DNA of 64,000 nucleotides from Rhizobium sullae (GCF_025200715.1 NZ_CP104144.1:186001-250000), one strand, 5' to 3'. Numbered from the stretch's first letter, positions 44,401 through 52,582 are shown. Translations and numbers: made by a program. Notes: generated by a model not told the origin, from the sequence alone.

Positions 44401-44983
44401 TTCAAAGGTCGCCGAAATCGAGGAGCAACGTCGGACCCTGCTGCTCGAGATAGGAGAGAGCGCGAAGCGCTACATGGAGCTTCGGGCAGGCGTCGCCGCC
44501 GCGGAGCATGGCTTGAAGATCTACAGGGACCGGCATCGAAGCGGCATGATGGCTCGGGCGTCGGCAGCCTTCAAGACGATAAGCCGCGGCGCCTATCAAG
44601 GGGTGGCGGCGCAGCCGGGCAAGGACGGCGAAGTGCTGATCGCGGTCTCGGCGGCCGGCGGCTCCAAAGCCGCCAACGAGCTGTCGAAAGGCGCTCGCTT
44701 CCAGTTGTACCTGGCGCTGCGCGTGGCCGGTTATCACGAGTTTGTCGGCAACCGAGGGCCTGTTCCCTTCATAGCCGATGACATCATGGAGACCTTCGAC
44801 GATTTCCGGGCCGAGGAGGCCTTCAAATTATTCGCGGAGATGGCGCAGCACGGCCAGGTGATCTACCTGACGCACCACCGGCACCTCACCGATATCGCAC
44901 GTAAGGTTTGCCCCGCTGTTCGGCTGCACGATTTGGATGTGATCGGAGCGCAAAGACAGTTCGACGTTGTCGCTGCGGAATAG
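41483..44983 (+). CDS. SMC/Rad50-type AAA ATPase (YhaN-like)
   Basis: This 1166-residue protein has an N-terminal half-ATPase with Walker A IIYGPNEAGKSTTLDAIL near residues 33-50. A long coiled-coil middle (about 190-1000) follows, rich in Glu, Arg, Leu and Ala. The C-terminal half carries the ABC-like signature ELSKGARFQLYLALRVA, Walker B PFIADDIMETFDD and the D-loop region VIYLTHHRHLT. Small breaks such as VCGGCWLGELG occur in the coil. Together with the preceding nuclease it forms an SbcC/SbcD- or Rad50/Mre11-like complex that acts on DNA ends or structures. The start codon follows the nuclease stop at once, showing a two-gene operon. Confidence 0.9.
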   Translation: MRLNRLDLSRYGKFTDSVIDFGGRPATSPDLHIIYGPNEAGKSTTLDAILDLIFGIGSSSRYGFLHPYATMRIGASIEVAGQDREFVRIKRQQNSLLDGEDRPLAEGLIKADLGGIDRDAFTTMFSLDDETLENGGEGILASKGDLGELLFSASAGLSELSRQLLSIRAEADGFYKYRARSGLLADLKSKLAALKAEREALDVQASDHERLIGERDRLSRLYDEVIAERAGTQRRIDEIRHILHAMPTMARLLSSRERLAALLEVPEPPENWRQELPGLRKAEIEHLVKRRDISRSKSLVDDEAAGIAPDPVALRLALRMDELAELKARYTTAQKDIPKITARAAELSIESILLRLGKPGEASPTRLVLDAATVGKLRGLIGAKSGVDARAAAAADELAKIERLLAEEHSSAPQIETISPDKVKAFEYLAATMKSVPRSDDVVALRSIARRRDGSASALSEALARLLPWRDTADRLAAMTCPSAGRLENWKVLFKRGEELLWTAHGELERLVAESKRLDAEIEVVRRQVGEVDEANAVLVRADRERAWAAHRERMDAGTADSFEAAMRADDHLASQRLAHFSEIGKLNQLLQRQASVRSEIETGRDRERRALADIEEVKSAISEQAQKFAPGVAFSLDPSELEDWLRRREEALKSRDELLSVEQELGDAEDRVSRAKRTLMEAMSRVGVPFHQDAEIASLVAKAEEALDAFHAAVSSAQQIHRLQKEYVERQDAAERAARASRIWKTEWEEVCGGCWLGELGAIPNTGSVTEILSTLENLASAIDAREGLIDRIQKMEKDKAHFEKEVLEICGLLSIVPDRSANDLAQEIAERVRDAGLNEERREKLYGDLDSLRVDERQLQLSEEMFDARLRVMLDYFGVTTLAEVESHMEIAKQRRELSNTILDLEHELLQTTGAPAISLIEELVAAADRQELENELARLTPVLEDQDARCRDVFHARSNAEDALDAIGGDSKVAEIEEQRRTLLLEIGESAKRYMELRAGVAAAEHGLKIYRDRHRSGMMARASAAFKTISRGAYQGVAAQPGKDGEVLIAVSAAGGSKAANELSKGARFQLYLALRVAGYHEFVGNRGPVPFIADDIMETFDDFRAEEAFKLFAEMAQHGQVIYLTHHRHLTDIARKVCPAVRLHDLDVIGAQRQFDVVAAE

Positions 44984-45332
44984 CTGGTCAGGGAAACATA
45001 CGCTACCGAATATCGTGACCCAAGACCAAAGGCGCAAACAGGCGCAGCGCCTGGAGGTCTCAGCGATCTGAAGGGAGACGGCAGGTCGTCGGTCCTTCTG
45101 TGCGTTGGCATTGAACGGGATCAAGACTTCCCAGCCGCTCGCTCGCTCCAGCCCAACTGCGCCGCGCTTCTTGTCAGCCAGCACTCGGATGTCGGAAATC
45201 GCCTGCGCTCAGGGGAGCCGTTCCGGTCTTTGTTTACGCGGCAACCTCGATAGCTGCCGCCCTTTGCACCTTCCAAATTCCAAGGAAGGATAATTTCATC
45301 GATCCTGCAGGACGTCTTCCTGATCGACGATG
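44984..45332. other. no convincing gene
   Basis: This stretch lies between the convergent YhaN-like and SnoaL-like genes. No supported open frame and no clear terminator hairpin with a T tract are visible. Confidence 0.45.
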
Positions 45333-45776
45333 TCAGGGGTCAAGGCTCATGACCACATTCCCGCCCTCCCTATTAAATTCAAAGGGCCATGAGATATGTT
45401 CATGTGTGATCGACCATCCGTCACTCGACCGTTGGCAGCAAACCGTCGAACGGATCCACGCTTCTTCAAGCCCGGCCTTCGAAAAGTGAATGTTTCCTTT
45501 GTCCAAGTGAAGCATATATGCAAACGCGACATCCTCGCTCATGACAATATTCAGGTCGCGGGTTTCCAAGCCGATTGGTCCCTCGTATTCATCAAACCAC
45601 CGCAGAAAATTTCGCCGGACTGCATCGGATCCGATGAAGCCTTGGAGAGGAGGTACACAATCGAAATAAACAATGTTGGGGGAATAGAGCGCCATAAGTC
45701 GATCAATGTCCTTTGCCCGGCACGCCTCCTCTCGCCTGTCTAAAAGTGCTCTAATCTCGGACTGTGTTGAAGCCAT
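45333..45776 (-). CDS. SnoaL/DUF4440-like protein
   Basis: This 147-residue protein of the NTF2-like fold begins MASTQSEIRALLDRREEACRAKD and continues with IDRLMALYSPNIVYFDCVPP, FDEYEGPIGLETRDLNI and WSITHEHISWPF. These match the SnoaL-like ketosteroid-isomerase superfamily of small-molecule binding or isomerase proteins. The ATG at 45776 is chosen because GGAGG lies seven bases upstream. An ATG at 45788 and a long upstream frame are less likely. Function is unknown, and no operon partner is seen. Confidence 0.8.
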   Translation of the reverse strand: MASTQSEIRALLDRREEACRAKDIDRLMALYSPNIVYFDCVPPLQGFIGSDAVRRNFLRWFDEYEGPIGLETRDLNIVMSEDVAFAYMLHLDKGNIHFSKAGLEEAWIRSTVCCQRSSDGWSITHEHISWPFEFNREGGNVVMSLDP

Positions 45777-46170
45777 TGCCTCCTCCATTCTGGGATCCAG
45801 CGAGATATCACCCGTCAGCGTGGTGGCCGCTCCCCGGCCGCCTGAATCTCGCAGAGCAACACCAATTGTCGCGATTTTGTTCCTTGCAGTGTGAACGCTC
45901 TTGCGACCGCCCGTGCGTACGGTGCCTCCTTCGTTTCGCGTTGCAGAAGCGGCCAAGCGGCCGCCTGACAAGACAAGCGATGTACTCGGCTCACGCTCTC
46001 GATGTTCGGCCATTGCGGGGGTCGTCCACAGTCACCGTTGTCATGGCGTCCGTTCCAATGGTCACGCGCTATGCGGCCGACACCGCTGCGCGGGATGTTC
46101 GGAGCAAAGCGGAGTTTCACCCAAGGGAAAGCGCTATTGAGCCAGGCGTTGGCGTAGCGCTCGGTATTAA
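45777..46170. other. no convincing gene
   Basis: Both strands have open frames, but all have poor protein character. No RNA gene or terminator is recognised. Confidence 0.4.
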
Positions 46171-46410
46171 CTACTGATCTGTCTTCTGTGCGGATGGCGC
46201 GCTGGCTGCGGCGCTGCGGAAATAATGCTCTGCATGCTGGTAGTAGTTTTCGGCTCCGACCCGATCGCCGGACAGGGCTTTTTCGCGGGCAAGAGCGAGA
46301 TAATGCTCATAACGCTGCTTTGCGTTTTGGACCGTATGGGATGATCCTTGAGAGCCGATGTTTGCAGGTCTTTTTTTCAGACGGATGTTGGGGGATTGCG
46401 GATTGTTCAT
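46171..46410 (-). CDS. short DUF4167-type protein
   Basis: This 79-residue protein contains the helical motif QNAKQRYEHYLALAREKALS, followed by VGAENYYQHAEHYFR. This is the core of DUF4167 proteins, which usually have a longer, basic, disordered tail of a hundred residues or more. Here the tail is only about 15 residues, so this is a reduced paralogue rather than the standard protein. The ATG at 46410 is used. Earlier in-frame ATGs add a non-conserved stretch. Full-length members are linked to RNA binding in alphaproteobacteria by annotation only. Confidence 0.75.
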   Translation of the reverse strand: MNNPQSPNIRLKKRPANIGSQGSSHTVQNAKQRYEHYLALAREKALSGDRVGAENYYQHAEHYFRSAAASAPSAQKTDQ

Positions 46411-47066
46411 GCGGTGTTTCAAGCCATCAATGTGGCTTGCTCCTTGGTTATGGATATGAGCGAGGCAATGGGAAACCTGAGCGCCGCCGGTCGATCTGGC
46501 CGGCGACAATCCCGAAGTTTTCGTGGCAACGCCGGCGATGACCGGTTCCCGTGAACCTTTGCCGGAGGGGCCTTTATCCCGGCCTCGCGAGCGGAAGGGG
46601 CAATGGTGCGACTAATGGTTCCAGGTCAAGGACGTACCCATGTAGCTCGTAAGCGACACGCGGCACCTTGCGGCATTCCGGGATTTTGAAATCACGAGCG
46701 GCCCCGGGGGATGGTGGTGAATAAATGCCCACACATCAAACAAGTGCCCCTTTGAAGCACCGAAGCCAAACTCTGACATTCAGGTTAACAAATATATAAA
46801 ACTGCACTGTGGCCATTTCAAGCCGCTGGCCGTCCTTGAACTCGCACCCATGATCGATGAGGCCGTCGTGGGATGTGAACACACGGTTTGACAGCCAGTT
46901 GTCACGCCAGCCAGGCCCGATTGACGATCAGAACTCCTGACGCAGTAGCTGACCGCCTAGTGGCCGAACCGCCGCCCAGCTGCTGGTGATTGGGCCGATG
47001 GCCACGTTCATTCGTGGTTGACCCAATCACCTGACGCTGGCAGTCAATTCCATATAAGCTAAGAGG
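46411..47066. other. no convincing gene
   Basis: This stretch of about 650 bases has no supported frame. An open - strand frame between 46902 and 47330 is rich in Arg, Cys and His and looks like a shadow. I see no RNA gene or mobile element ends. Confidence 0.4.
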
Positions 47067-47078
47067 ATGCTGCAAACG

Positions 47079-47291
47079 ATGGACCGAACTCTCTTCAACA
47101 GCCTGTGCAAGGCCGGTAAATTCAAGGAGGCGCTTAGCCTCGCCGTCCAAGGCCGTGAGCACGAAAAATATGCGCCAAGCCGGTTTTCGATGGACAAGAG
47201 GACCGGTCTGCCAATCTTCTACCGGGGCAACAAGCGTGTGGAAGCCGATGCGACAGGTGAGTGGCAATTGGCAAAAAATTCGAAACCATAG
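47079..47291 (+). CDS. possible small hypothetical protein
   Basis: This possible 70-residue protein begins MDRTLFNSLCKAGKFKEALS and ends EWQLAKNSKP. The first half is helical and resembles one TPR-like hairpin. The middle (PSRFSMDKRTGLPIFYRGNKRVE) is basic. AGAGGA lies about ten bases before the ATG at 47079, and a start at 47067 is possible. It is not a family I recognise, and the neighbours do not help. Composition favours a real gene over chance, but only weakly. Confidence 0.4.
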   Translation: MDRTLFNSLCKAGKFKEALSLAVQGREHEKYAPSRFSMDKRTGLPIFYRGNKRVEADATGEWQLAKNSKP

Positions 47292-47375
47292 GGGTAGCTG
47301 GTAACGGTGGAGACACCGAGGATCCAGCAAAGGCGTCCATGATTGGTGATGACGACAGACGTCACAAGAGGTGGC

Positions 47376-48218
47376 TCAGTGTCTCGTATGCGCGAGACAT
47401 AAAACTTCTCGGTACTCGCATAGCTCATTGAGCAGCGTCTTTTCGACGGCAAGGATTTTAACCTTCTCCGCCTCGCCGACGAGCTGGATGATGTAGCTCT
47501 GTTGATCAATGCCCTGCCTATCGATGAACGGGTTCAAGAGGCTTGCGGGATTGCCAAGGTCGGGCAGGGCGCCGATGTCTTCATTCGTGACGTTGGGGGC
47601 ATAGAACATAAAATGCGGCATGGTCATGGTATGCACGTCCATGTCCGGCGGTCCAACGGTGCGCATGATCGGAGACACCATATAGGAGAGGCCTGGTCCC
47701 TCGGGAATGCCGTAGGTTTTGTCGGCATATCGCTTTTCGATTTCGGATTTCAGGGCCGTCGGAGACATCCCTTGAGCGCGGAGTTCGGCCACATCCAAGA
47801 TGACCTTAAAGTGAGCATTTGTGCCGGCCGCATCGTAGCAAAGCGGAATGTAGATATCGTTTCGAAAGTCGGCGAGTTCCCACGCCGTCCTCTCGACAAG
47901 ACAGGCCAATCCGCTGCTTCCTTGTTTGGCCAACGCGTATCCCTTGGCGAGATTGAGAACATAGACTGCAGCCTTGCCTCGTAAGGCCGGTGGAAGCGCG
48001 CTTAAAGCGTACCGGATTTCGAGGTCGGGTGTCATCTTGTCGAGGGTTGTGTCGTATGCTTGGCTCCTGCCGGGCAGAGCGATGCCGATGCCGAGCGTGA
48101 TGGGAACGGCAAGCAGCGGCCTTGTGGCTCGCCTGACGATACCGGCTGCCCGTTGAAGGGCCGCAGCAATTGCTCTGGGGGCATTCCTATGTGTATTTGC
48201 TTGCCTGATTGAAGACAT
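47376..48218 (-). CDS. exported hypothetical protein
   Basis: This 280-residue protein has a long basic N-terminal region (MSSIRQANTHRNAPRAIAAAL, then VRRATRPLLAVPITLGIGIALPGRSQAYD) that ends in a signal-peptide-like segment with a cleavage site near SQAYD. The mature part has three cysteines and segments such as DLEIRYALSALPPALRGKAAVYVLNL and IMRTVGPPDMDVHTMTMPHFMFYAPN. I do not recognise a catalytic motif, although similar proteins occur in other alphaproteobacteria. The ATG at 48218 has GGAGG six bases upstream. Confidence 0.7.
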   Translation of the reverse strand: MSSIRQANTHRNAPRAIAAALQRAAGIVRRATRPLLAVPITLGIGIALPGRSQAYDTTLDKMTPDLEIRYALSALPPALRGKAAVYVLNLAKGYALAKQGSSGLACLVERTAWELADFRNDIYIPLCYDAAGTNAHFKVILDVAELRAQGMSPTALKSEIEKRYADKTYGIPEGPGLSYMVSPIMRTVGPPDMDVHTMTMPHFMFYAPNVTNEDIGALPDLGNPASLLNPFIDRQGIDQQSYIIQLVGEAEKVKILAVEKTLLNELCEYREVLCLAHTRH

Positions 48219-48354
48219 AGTTTTCCTCCTGCCGGGTTCTGCGATGTTCGAGCATCGCCGGATCGGCCAAACCAAACGATAGTGAGACCGTTGTGCGGAC
48301 GGAGCCGCGAGCCGCCGGAGCAACCCGGCGGGCCTGGCCATTTTTCACGAGCCC

Positions 48355-48783
48355 TCAGGCGATGGCTTCTTCGAAATTGTTCAGGATCGCGTTCCATCCG
48401 CCGATGTGGCCGAGACGCGCCTCCTCGCTTCGGAACTTGACCTGCCTCAAGGTGATCTCGGTCGTGTTCGCGTCAATGGCGGCGAGGTCTATCGTCACGA
48501 CGCTGTCGTCAACGGAATAAGGAGATTCCCACGTAAAGGACAGGCGCGAATAGGGATCGATTTCCAGATAGGTGCCCGCGTGCGGTATCTCGCGATCGTT
48601 TGCCAGCATGACAATCGAGAACCGACCGCCCTTGACGGCATCCGCGCTCACCCTCGACGGTTCATTGCCGCCTGTCGGCGTGCGCATAAATTTGGCAAGC
48701 GTTTCCGCCGAAAGCCATGCGGCGAAGACCTTCTCGCGCGGCGCGGCGATCTTGCGGTTGATAGTCAATTCAAGTTCACTCAT
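48355..48783 (-). CDS. SRPBCC/AHSA1-domain protein
   Basis: This 142-residue protein begins MSELELTINRKIAAPREKVF and carries the AHSA1 (START-like) fold signature AWLSAETLAKFMRTP, then DPYSRLSFTWESPYSVDDSVVTIDLAAI and GGWNAILNNFEEAI at the end. Proteins of this fold bind hydrophobic ligands. The start overlaps the end of the ArsR gene by eight bases, and ArsR plus SRPBCC is a very common rhizobial pair. They are almost certainly co-transcribed and autoregulated. The ligand is unknown. Confidence 0.88.
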   Translation of the reverse strand: MSELELTINRKIAAPREKVFAAWLSAETLAKFMRTPTGGNEPSRVSADAVKGGRFSIVMLANDREIPHAGTYLEIDPYSRLSFTWESPYSVDDSVVTIDLAAIDANTTEITLRQVKFRSEEARLGHIGGWNAILNNFEEAIA

Positions 48784-49111
48784 GTCCTTCATCCTTTGCA
48801 TTTAGCATGTCTTCGAGCGCTTGCAGGCGCAGTTCCCAGACGGACTTCAGTTCCGTGAACCAGGCCTCAGTCAACCGCAGGGGTTCAAGTTCCGCAGCAA
48901 TGAGATGCTCGCGGCCCAAAGTCCGGCGGGTGACCAGTCCCGCCTCCTCAAGAACTTTGATGTGCTTGGAAACGGAGTTCAGGGACATGTCAAAATGAGC
49001 AGCAAGCGTCGTCACCCTCAAGGCGCCCTCCTGAACGAGGAGCGTGAGAATCTTGCGCCGCGTGGTGTCCCCTGCGGCCTTGAGAATATGTGACAGAGCG
49101 TCTTCGTTCAT
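48776..49111 (-). CDS. ArsR-family transcriptional repressor
   Basis: This 111-residue winged-helix protein has the HTH LTLLVQEGALRVTTLAAHFDMSLNSVSKHIKVLEEAGLV at residues 22-60. There is no CxC metal-binding motif, so it probably does not sense arsenic or metal and may respond to a small molecule, or to none, like autorepressor members of the family. It leads an operon with the SRPBCC gene. A striking inverted repeat lies immediately in front of its start, the expected operator. Confidence 0.9.
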   Translation of the reverse strand: MNEDALSHILKAAGDTTRRKILTLLVQEGALRVTTLAAHFDMSLNSVSKHIKVLEEAGLVTRRTLGREHLIAAELEPLRLTEAWFTELKSVWELRLQALEDMLNAKDEGHE

Positions 49112-49113
49112 TT

Positions 49114-49172
49114 ATTCACCCGTATGGTTGAATATAACCATCGGCGAACATTAGTCAACCATTTGGGTGAAT
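49114..49172. promoter_or_regulatory. large inverted repeat, likely ArsR operator
   Basis: Two 18-base arms, 49114-49131 and 49155-49172, are complementary except at two central positions: ATTCACCC..ATGGTTGA and TCAACCAT..GGGTGAAT. Inside lies a further inverted repeat, ATGGTT-N6-AACCAT at 49124-49141. The element starts three bases upstream of the ArsR start codon and so overlaps its promoter or leader. I infer cooperative binding of two ArsR dimers. Confidence 0.7.
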
Positions 49173-49492
49173 GTTTTTTCGAATTTGTTTGGACGCAGGA
49201 GATCTCAACTCTTTTTCGGTGAGGCTCTCAGGACGAAGCATTCCGACCGATTCACAGTCGTTTACGCCGTGCCAATGTGGGCTGGGTGCCTGCCACTGCT
49301 GCCGGGGCGCCTCCTTTGTCGTCCACCGGCCTCTTCCGCACTCTCCGCCGAGGTTGCGAGACGTTGCGCGTTTTTCACCCGCACCCGACATTGAAGCAGC
49401 CCCACGCAAGAGCGGCCGCCATTTTCGCGAGAGATGAAGGCGGCCCTGCTACATACGGAGAGGACACGTCCAACGGGGCTCCGACAGAAAAT
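49173..49492. other. no convincing gene
   Basis: The region between the ArsR operator and the end of the SDR gene has several overlapping open + strand frames without protein character. The last frame runs into the SDR gene as its shadow. Confidence 0.4.
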
Positions 49493-50365
49493 CTAGGCGA
49501 GATCGCCGCCGTCAATCCCGATAACGTGTCCGCTTATATAGGAACTGGCATCACTGGCGAGGAAAACGACCAGGGACGCAACCTCCTCCGGCGTGCCGAC
49601 GCGCCGCATAGGGTAGGGGCTAACGAGCTGTTCGGTCGTCACTTTCCAGTCGCGCCGCACCCGTTCGAGCATCGGCGTCTCGATCGCTCCGGGCGCGATG
49701 GCGTTAATGCGCACGTGCCGCCCGTACTCCTGTGCGGCGGCGCGAGTCATGTGGATGACGGCGGCCTTTGAAGCTCCGTAGGCAACGATGTTCGGAAAGG
49801 CGTGCCGGCCGCCGATCGAGGCCATGTTGATCATCACACCTTCGGAACGGACAAGATGCGGCAGCTCGTATTTCATTGCGACGAAGACGCCGCGCATATT
49901 CGTCGCGATCTGATCATCGAAGCCGGCAATGTCGGTGTCGGCGATTGGCGCTGGCGGCAGGTCGATGCCAGCATTGTTGAAGGCAATGTCGAGGCGGCCA
50001 AAACGCTCCACTGCCTCAGCCACGAAACGCTCGACCTGATGGGCGTCGCGCACGTCCGATTTGATATAGACGACCTCGCCGCCAGTGGCCCGAAGCCGCC
50101 CTTCCACTTCGCGCCCGAGTGCCTCCCGCCGGCCGTTGAACGCAACCCTGGCTCCAGCCTTTGCAAGGACGCCGGCGGTTACCGCGCCGATGCCAGACGT
50201 TCCGCCGGTAACGATTGCAACCTTGCCCTCAAGGACACCAGGGGCTTGCGCCGATGCCGGTTTAGCGGCGAGCCCCGCGCCAACCGTTACACCAGCAACA
50301 AGCATGCCAGTGAGAATGTCCCGGCGCGGCAGAATCATTGTGTCGGATGCAATTGCCTCAGTCAT
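49493..50365 (-). CDS. SDR-family oxidoreductase with a signal-like N-terminus
   Basis: This 290-residue protein has the short-chain dehydrogenase motifs TGGTSGIG near residue 53 (cofactor binding), NNAG near residue 130, and the catalytic serine in INMASIGG with YGASK near residue 197. The first 40 residues (PRRDILTGMLVAGVTVGAGL, then AAKPASAQAPG) look like a twin-arginine signal with a cleavage site. This is unusual because SDR enzymes are cytosolic and need NAD(P)H. It is divergent from a LysR gene that likely controls it. If the signal works, the enzyme would be exported folded with its cofactor. Confidence 0.85.
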   Translation of the reverse strand: MTEAIASDTMILPRRDILTGMLVAGVTVGAGLAAKPASAQAPGVLEGKVAIVTGGTSGIGAVTAGVLAKAGARVAFNGRREALGREVEGRLRATGGEVVYIKSDVRDAHQVERFVAEAVERFGRLDIAFNNAGIDLPPAPIADTDIAGFDDQIATNMRGVFVAMKYELPHLVRSEGVMINMASIGGRHAFPNIVAYGASKAAVIHMTRAAAQEYGRHVRINAIAPGAIETPMLERVRRDWKVTTEQLVSPYPMRRVGTPEEVASLVVFLASDASSYISGHVIGIDGGDLA

Positions 50366-50475
50366 GTTCTGTCTCCTCCACCATCTCGTCTATGGGCAGA
50401 GGTTAACCGAGGGAATTCCCTGGAAAAATCCCGATCTTCTTTCAGCATTTAAAAGCCTGGGTTAATAATCGGCGC

Positions 50476-51384
50476 ATGAGCTTGCGACCGGATCCATTCT
50501 ACGGCCTCTCAGCCTTCCTTGCGGCGGCGCAGGCGGGCAGCTTCACCGCTGCGGCTGCGCGACTGGGTGTGTCGCCAGCTGCCGTGAGCCAGGCGGTGAA
50601 GTCCCTCGAAGAAAAGCTCGGGACGCCTTTGTTCATCCGAACGACACGGCGCGTCGGCCTGACTGAGGCCGGCGCGGCTCTGCTGGCGCGCACCGCTCCT
50701 GCGGCCGCCGAGATCATCGCCGCTGTCGAGGACGTTGCGTCAGTGCACGAACCGTCGGGATTGTTGCGCCTCACAGTGCCACGCATGGCGGTGCCGCTGG
50801 TTATGGAGCCCATCATTCCCGCGCTGAGGCGCGCGTATCCGAGGGTCGCGGTCGAGGTCGCGGTCGAGGATGCGACAGTCGATCTGTCCATACGCAGTTT
50901 TGATGCCGGCATCCGCATCGGCGAGTATGTCGAGCGCGATATGATCGCGGTGCGTCTTACCCGCGACATTACCTGGGCGGTGGTGGCAAGCCCCGCTTAT
51001 CTCGCCGCTCGCGGCCGGCCGGATGCACCACAGGACCTGGCGCGCCATGAGGCAATTCGGTATCGCTTTCCGAATTCGGGCGCGCTCTACAGATGGGAAT
51101 TCGAACGCGACGGCCGGAGCTTTTCCGTCGATCCGCCGGGTGACCTGATCGTCAATGACGGTGCGCTGCTCGTCACATGGGCGCGGGCCGGCCTTGGCCT
51201 CGCCTATGTCGCCGATATCGCCGTAGAAGCTGAATTGCACGCTGGCCAACTTATCCGCGTGCTTGAGCAGTTCCTGCCGACGACGCCTGGTCTTTTTCTT
51301 TACTTTCCGCGGCGCGCTCAAGCCCAGCCGAAGCTGCGCGCCTTCATCGACCTGGCAAGGCAGGTTTTGCGGGCAACCCGTTGA
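50476..51384 (+). CDS. LysR-family regulator
   Basis: This 302-residue protein has the N-terminal HTH (LSAFLAAAQAGSFTAAAARLGVSPAAVSQAVKSLEEKLG, residues 10-48) and a C-terminal effector domain of the kind common in the AaeR/CrgA-like branch, with GLLRLTVPRMAVPLVMEPI near residue 95. It is divergent from the SDR gene, with 110 bases between the starts, so that gene is its likely target. The effector is unknown. Confidence 0.9.
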   Translation: MSLRPDPFYGLSAFLAAAQAGSFTAAAARLGVSPAAVSQAVKSLEEKLGTPLFIRTTRRVGLTEAGAALLARTAPAAAEIIAAVEDVASVHEPSGLLRLTVPRMAVPLVMEPIIPALRRAYPRVAVEVAVEDATVDLSIRSFDAGIRIGEYVERDMIAVRLTRDITWAVVASPAYLAARGRPDAPQDLARHEAIRYRFPNSGALYRWEFERDGRSFSVDPPGDLIVNDGALLVTWARAGLGLAYVADIAVEAELHAGQLIRVLEQFLPTTPGLFLYFPRRAQAQPKLRAFIDLARQVLRATR

Positions 51385-51898
51385 ACGCGCTGTCATGGTT
51401 GGCCTAGCGACGTCATACTGGCGCCGATGTTGGTTGCACCCGATGTTGAGAAAAGACTGCCCATATGGCATGCCCTGTCGAACTTTGGTTAGCGGGGGGA
51501 AGCGGAACGCTTCTGCCGCCCTATGCTGTCAGAACGGCGGCCCTGGGTGACTGGCGTAATACTTCCCGACGTTTCCAATTTCCACCCGCGTGTCGGTCCT
51601 GGGCAGGCAGTCGGCTTCGGACTCCCAAAATTCCAAGAGGTTGACGTTGGAGGAACCTTCGAGCCGACAGAGGCCCTTCCATGCCCGGCGTCCAGGGCGG
51701 GGCAGGGACTGCCGTGGCGCTGGAGCGAAAAGCGTAACGACGACTTTTCGCGCTCCCTGCCGCCCGTTGCGCCGGCGAGGTTCGTGCGGACCCGGGTCTA
51801 GAGAAAGCGAAACGCCAAGGGGTCGAGCGGCGGTCTGCCGTGCGGCATCCATCCGGAACAGCCTCACGATCCCGTCGCGCGTGCCATCGTCGGCCGGA
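51385..51898. other. no convincing gene
   Basis: The region between the LysR gene and the end of the TetR gene has open frames on both strands, all Arg/Pro-rich with no recognisable product. I see no terminator or RNA. Confidence 0.4.
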
Positions 51899-52495
51899 TC
51901 ACGCCAGTTTTGCAAGCAGACCTGTGGCCAGGTAGCGGAAGGCCTCGACGGCTTTCGGGAAGACATCTTTAGGATCTTCGCTGGCCGCAATCCAGAGCGC
52001 AGCATTGAGCGCGGCGCCATTCAGAAGCCGGGCGGCCGCCTCTGCGTCCACTGGCTTCAAAATTCCCAGTACGATCAACCGCTCCACCGTCTGCTTTGTA
52101 GCCTGCAGGCAACTGTTCTGACTAGGCCAATGCGATGGATCTCCGAGGACCGCTGGTCCGTCGAGCAGAACGACACGCTGCACTTCGGGATCGAGCGCCA
52201 TTTCGATATAAGCCGTGCCCTCCGCCAGCAGCCCTTCCCAGTCGTCTTCAGCTCGGGCACCGATCTCCTGCGCTCGCGACGCCATTTCAGCGTCGATCTG
52301 GTTGACCACGGCAGCCATAAGGCCACGCTTGTCGCCGAAGTTGTGGTAAAGCGCCCCCCGCGTCAGGCCGACGTCCGCGGTCAACTCGTCCATTGAGGCG
52401 GCAGCGTAGCCCTTTTCGGCAAAGGCCTTTCGCGCGGCCGCAACCAGCTTTGCGCGGGTCTCCTCCATCATCTCGACGCGTCGATTTGCCATCAT
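51899..52495 (-). CDS. TetR-family repressor
   Basis: This protein of about 198 residues begins MMANRRVEMMEETRAKLVAA. It has the TetR HTH (AARKAFAEKGYAAASMDELTADVGLTRGALYHNFGDKRGL, residues 19-58) and a helical ligand domain with ALDPEVQRVVLLDGPAVLG. It is divergent from the RidA gene, and the 168 bases between hold a very long inverted repeat. The start at 52495 has GGGG six bases upstream. The frame is open beyond it only as non-coding sequence that overlaps the operator. Confidence 0.88.
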   Translation of the reverse strand: MMANRRVEMMEETRAKLVAAARKAFAEKGYAAASMDELTADVGLTRGALYHNFGDKRGLMAAVVNQIDAEMASRAQEIGARAEDDWEGLLAEGTAYIEMALDPEVQRVVLLDGPAVLGDPSHWPSQNSCLQATKQTVERLIVLGILKPVDAEAAARLLNGAALNAALWIAASEDPKDVFPKAVEAFRYLATGLLAKLA

Positions 52496-52530
52496 CGTAA
52501 CCCCTGCTTTCAGATACGCGGCGTATATAT

Positions 52531-52582
52531 GTTGACATACGCTACGTATGTCTGATACTTGACATACGTAGCGTATATCAAC
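52531..52582. promoter_or_regulatory. long inverted repeat, TetR operator candidate
   Basis: Arms 52531-52552 and 52561-52582 are 22 bases each and complementary except at one position, with an eight-base spacer. The core is ATACGCTACGTATGTC in each arm. Further outside, ATACGCGGCGTAT at 52514-52526 adds another half-site pair of the same type. The element lies between the divergent TetR and RidA genes, the typical position for two cooperatively bound repressor dimers. Confidence 0.75.

Noticed and set aside
46902..47330. - strand frame of 142 residues
   Set aside because: The Arg/His/Cys-rich sequence has no motif and overlaps a more protein-like small + strand ORF.
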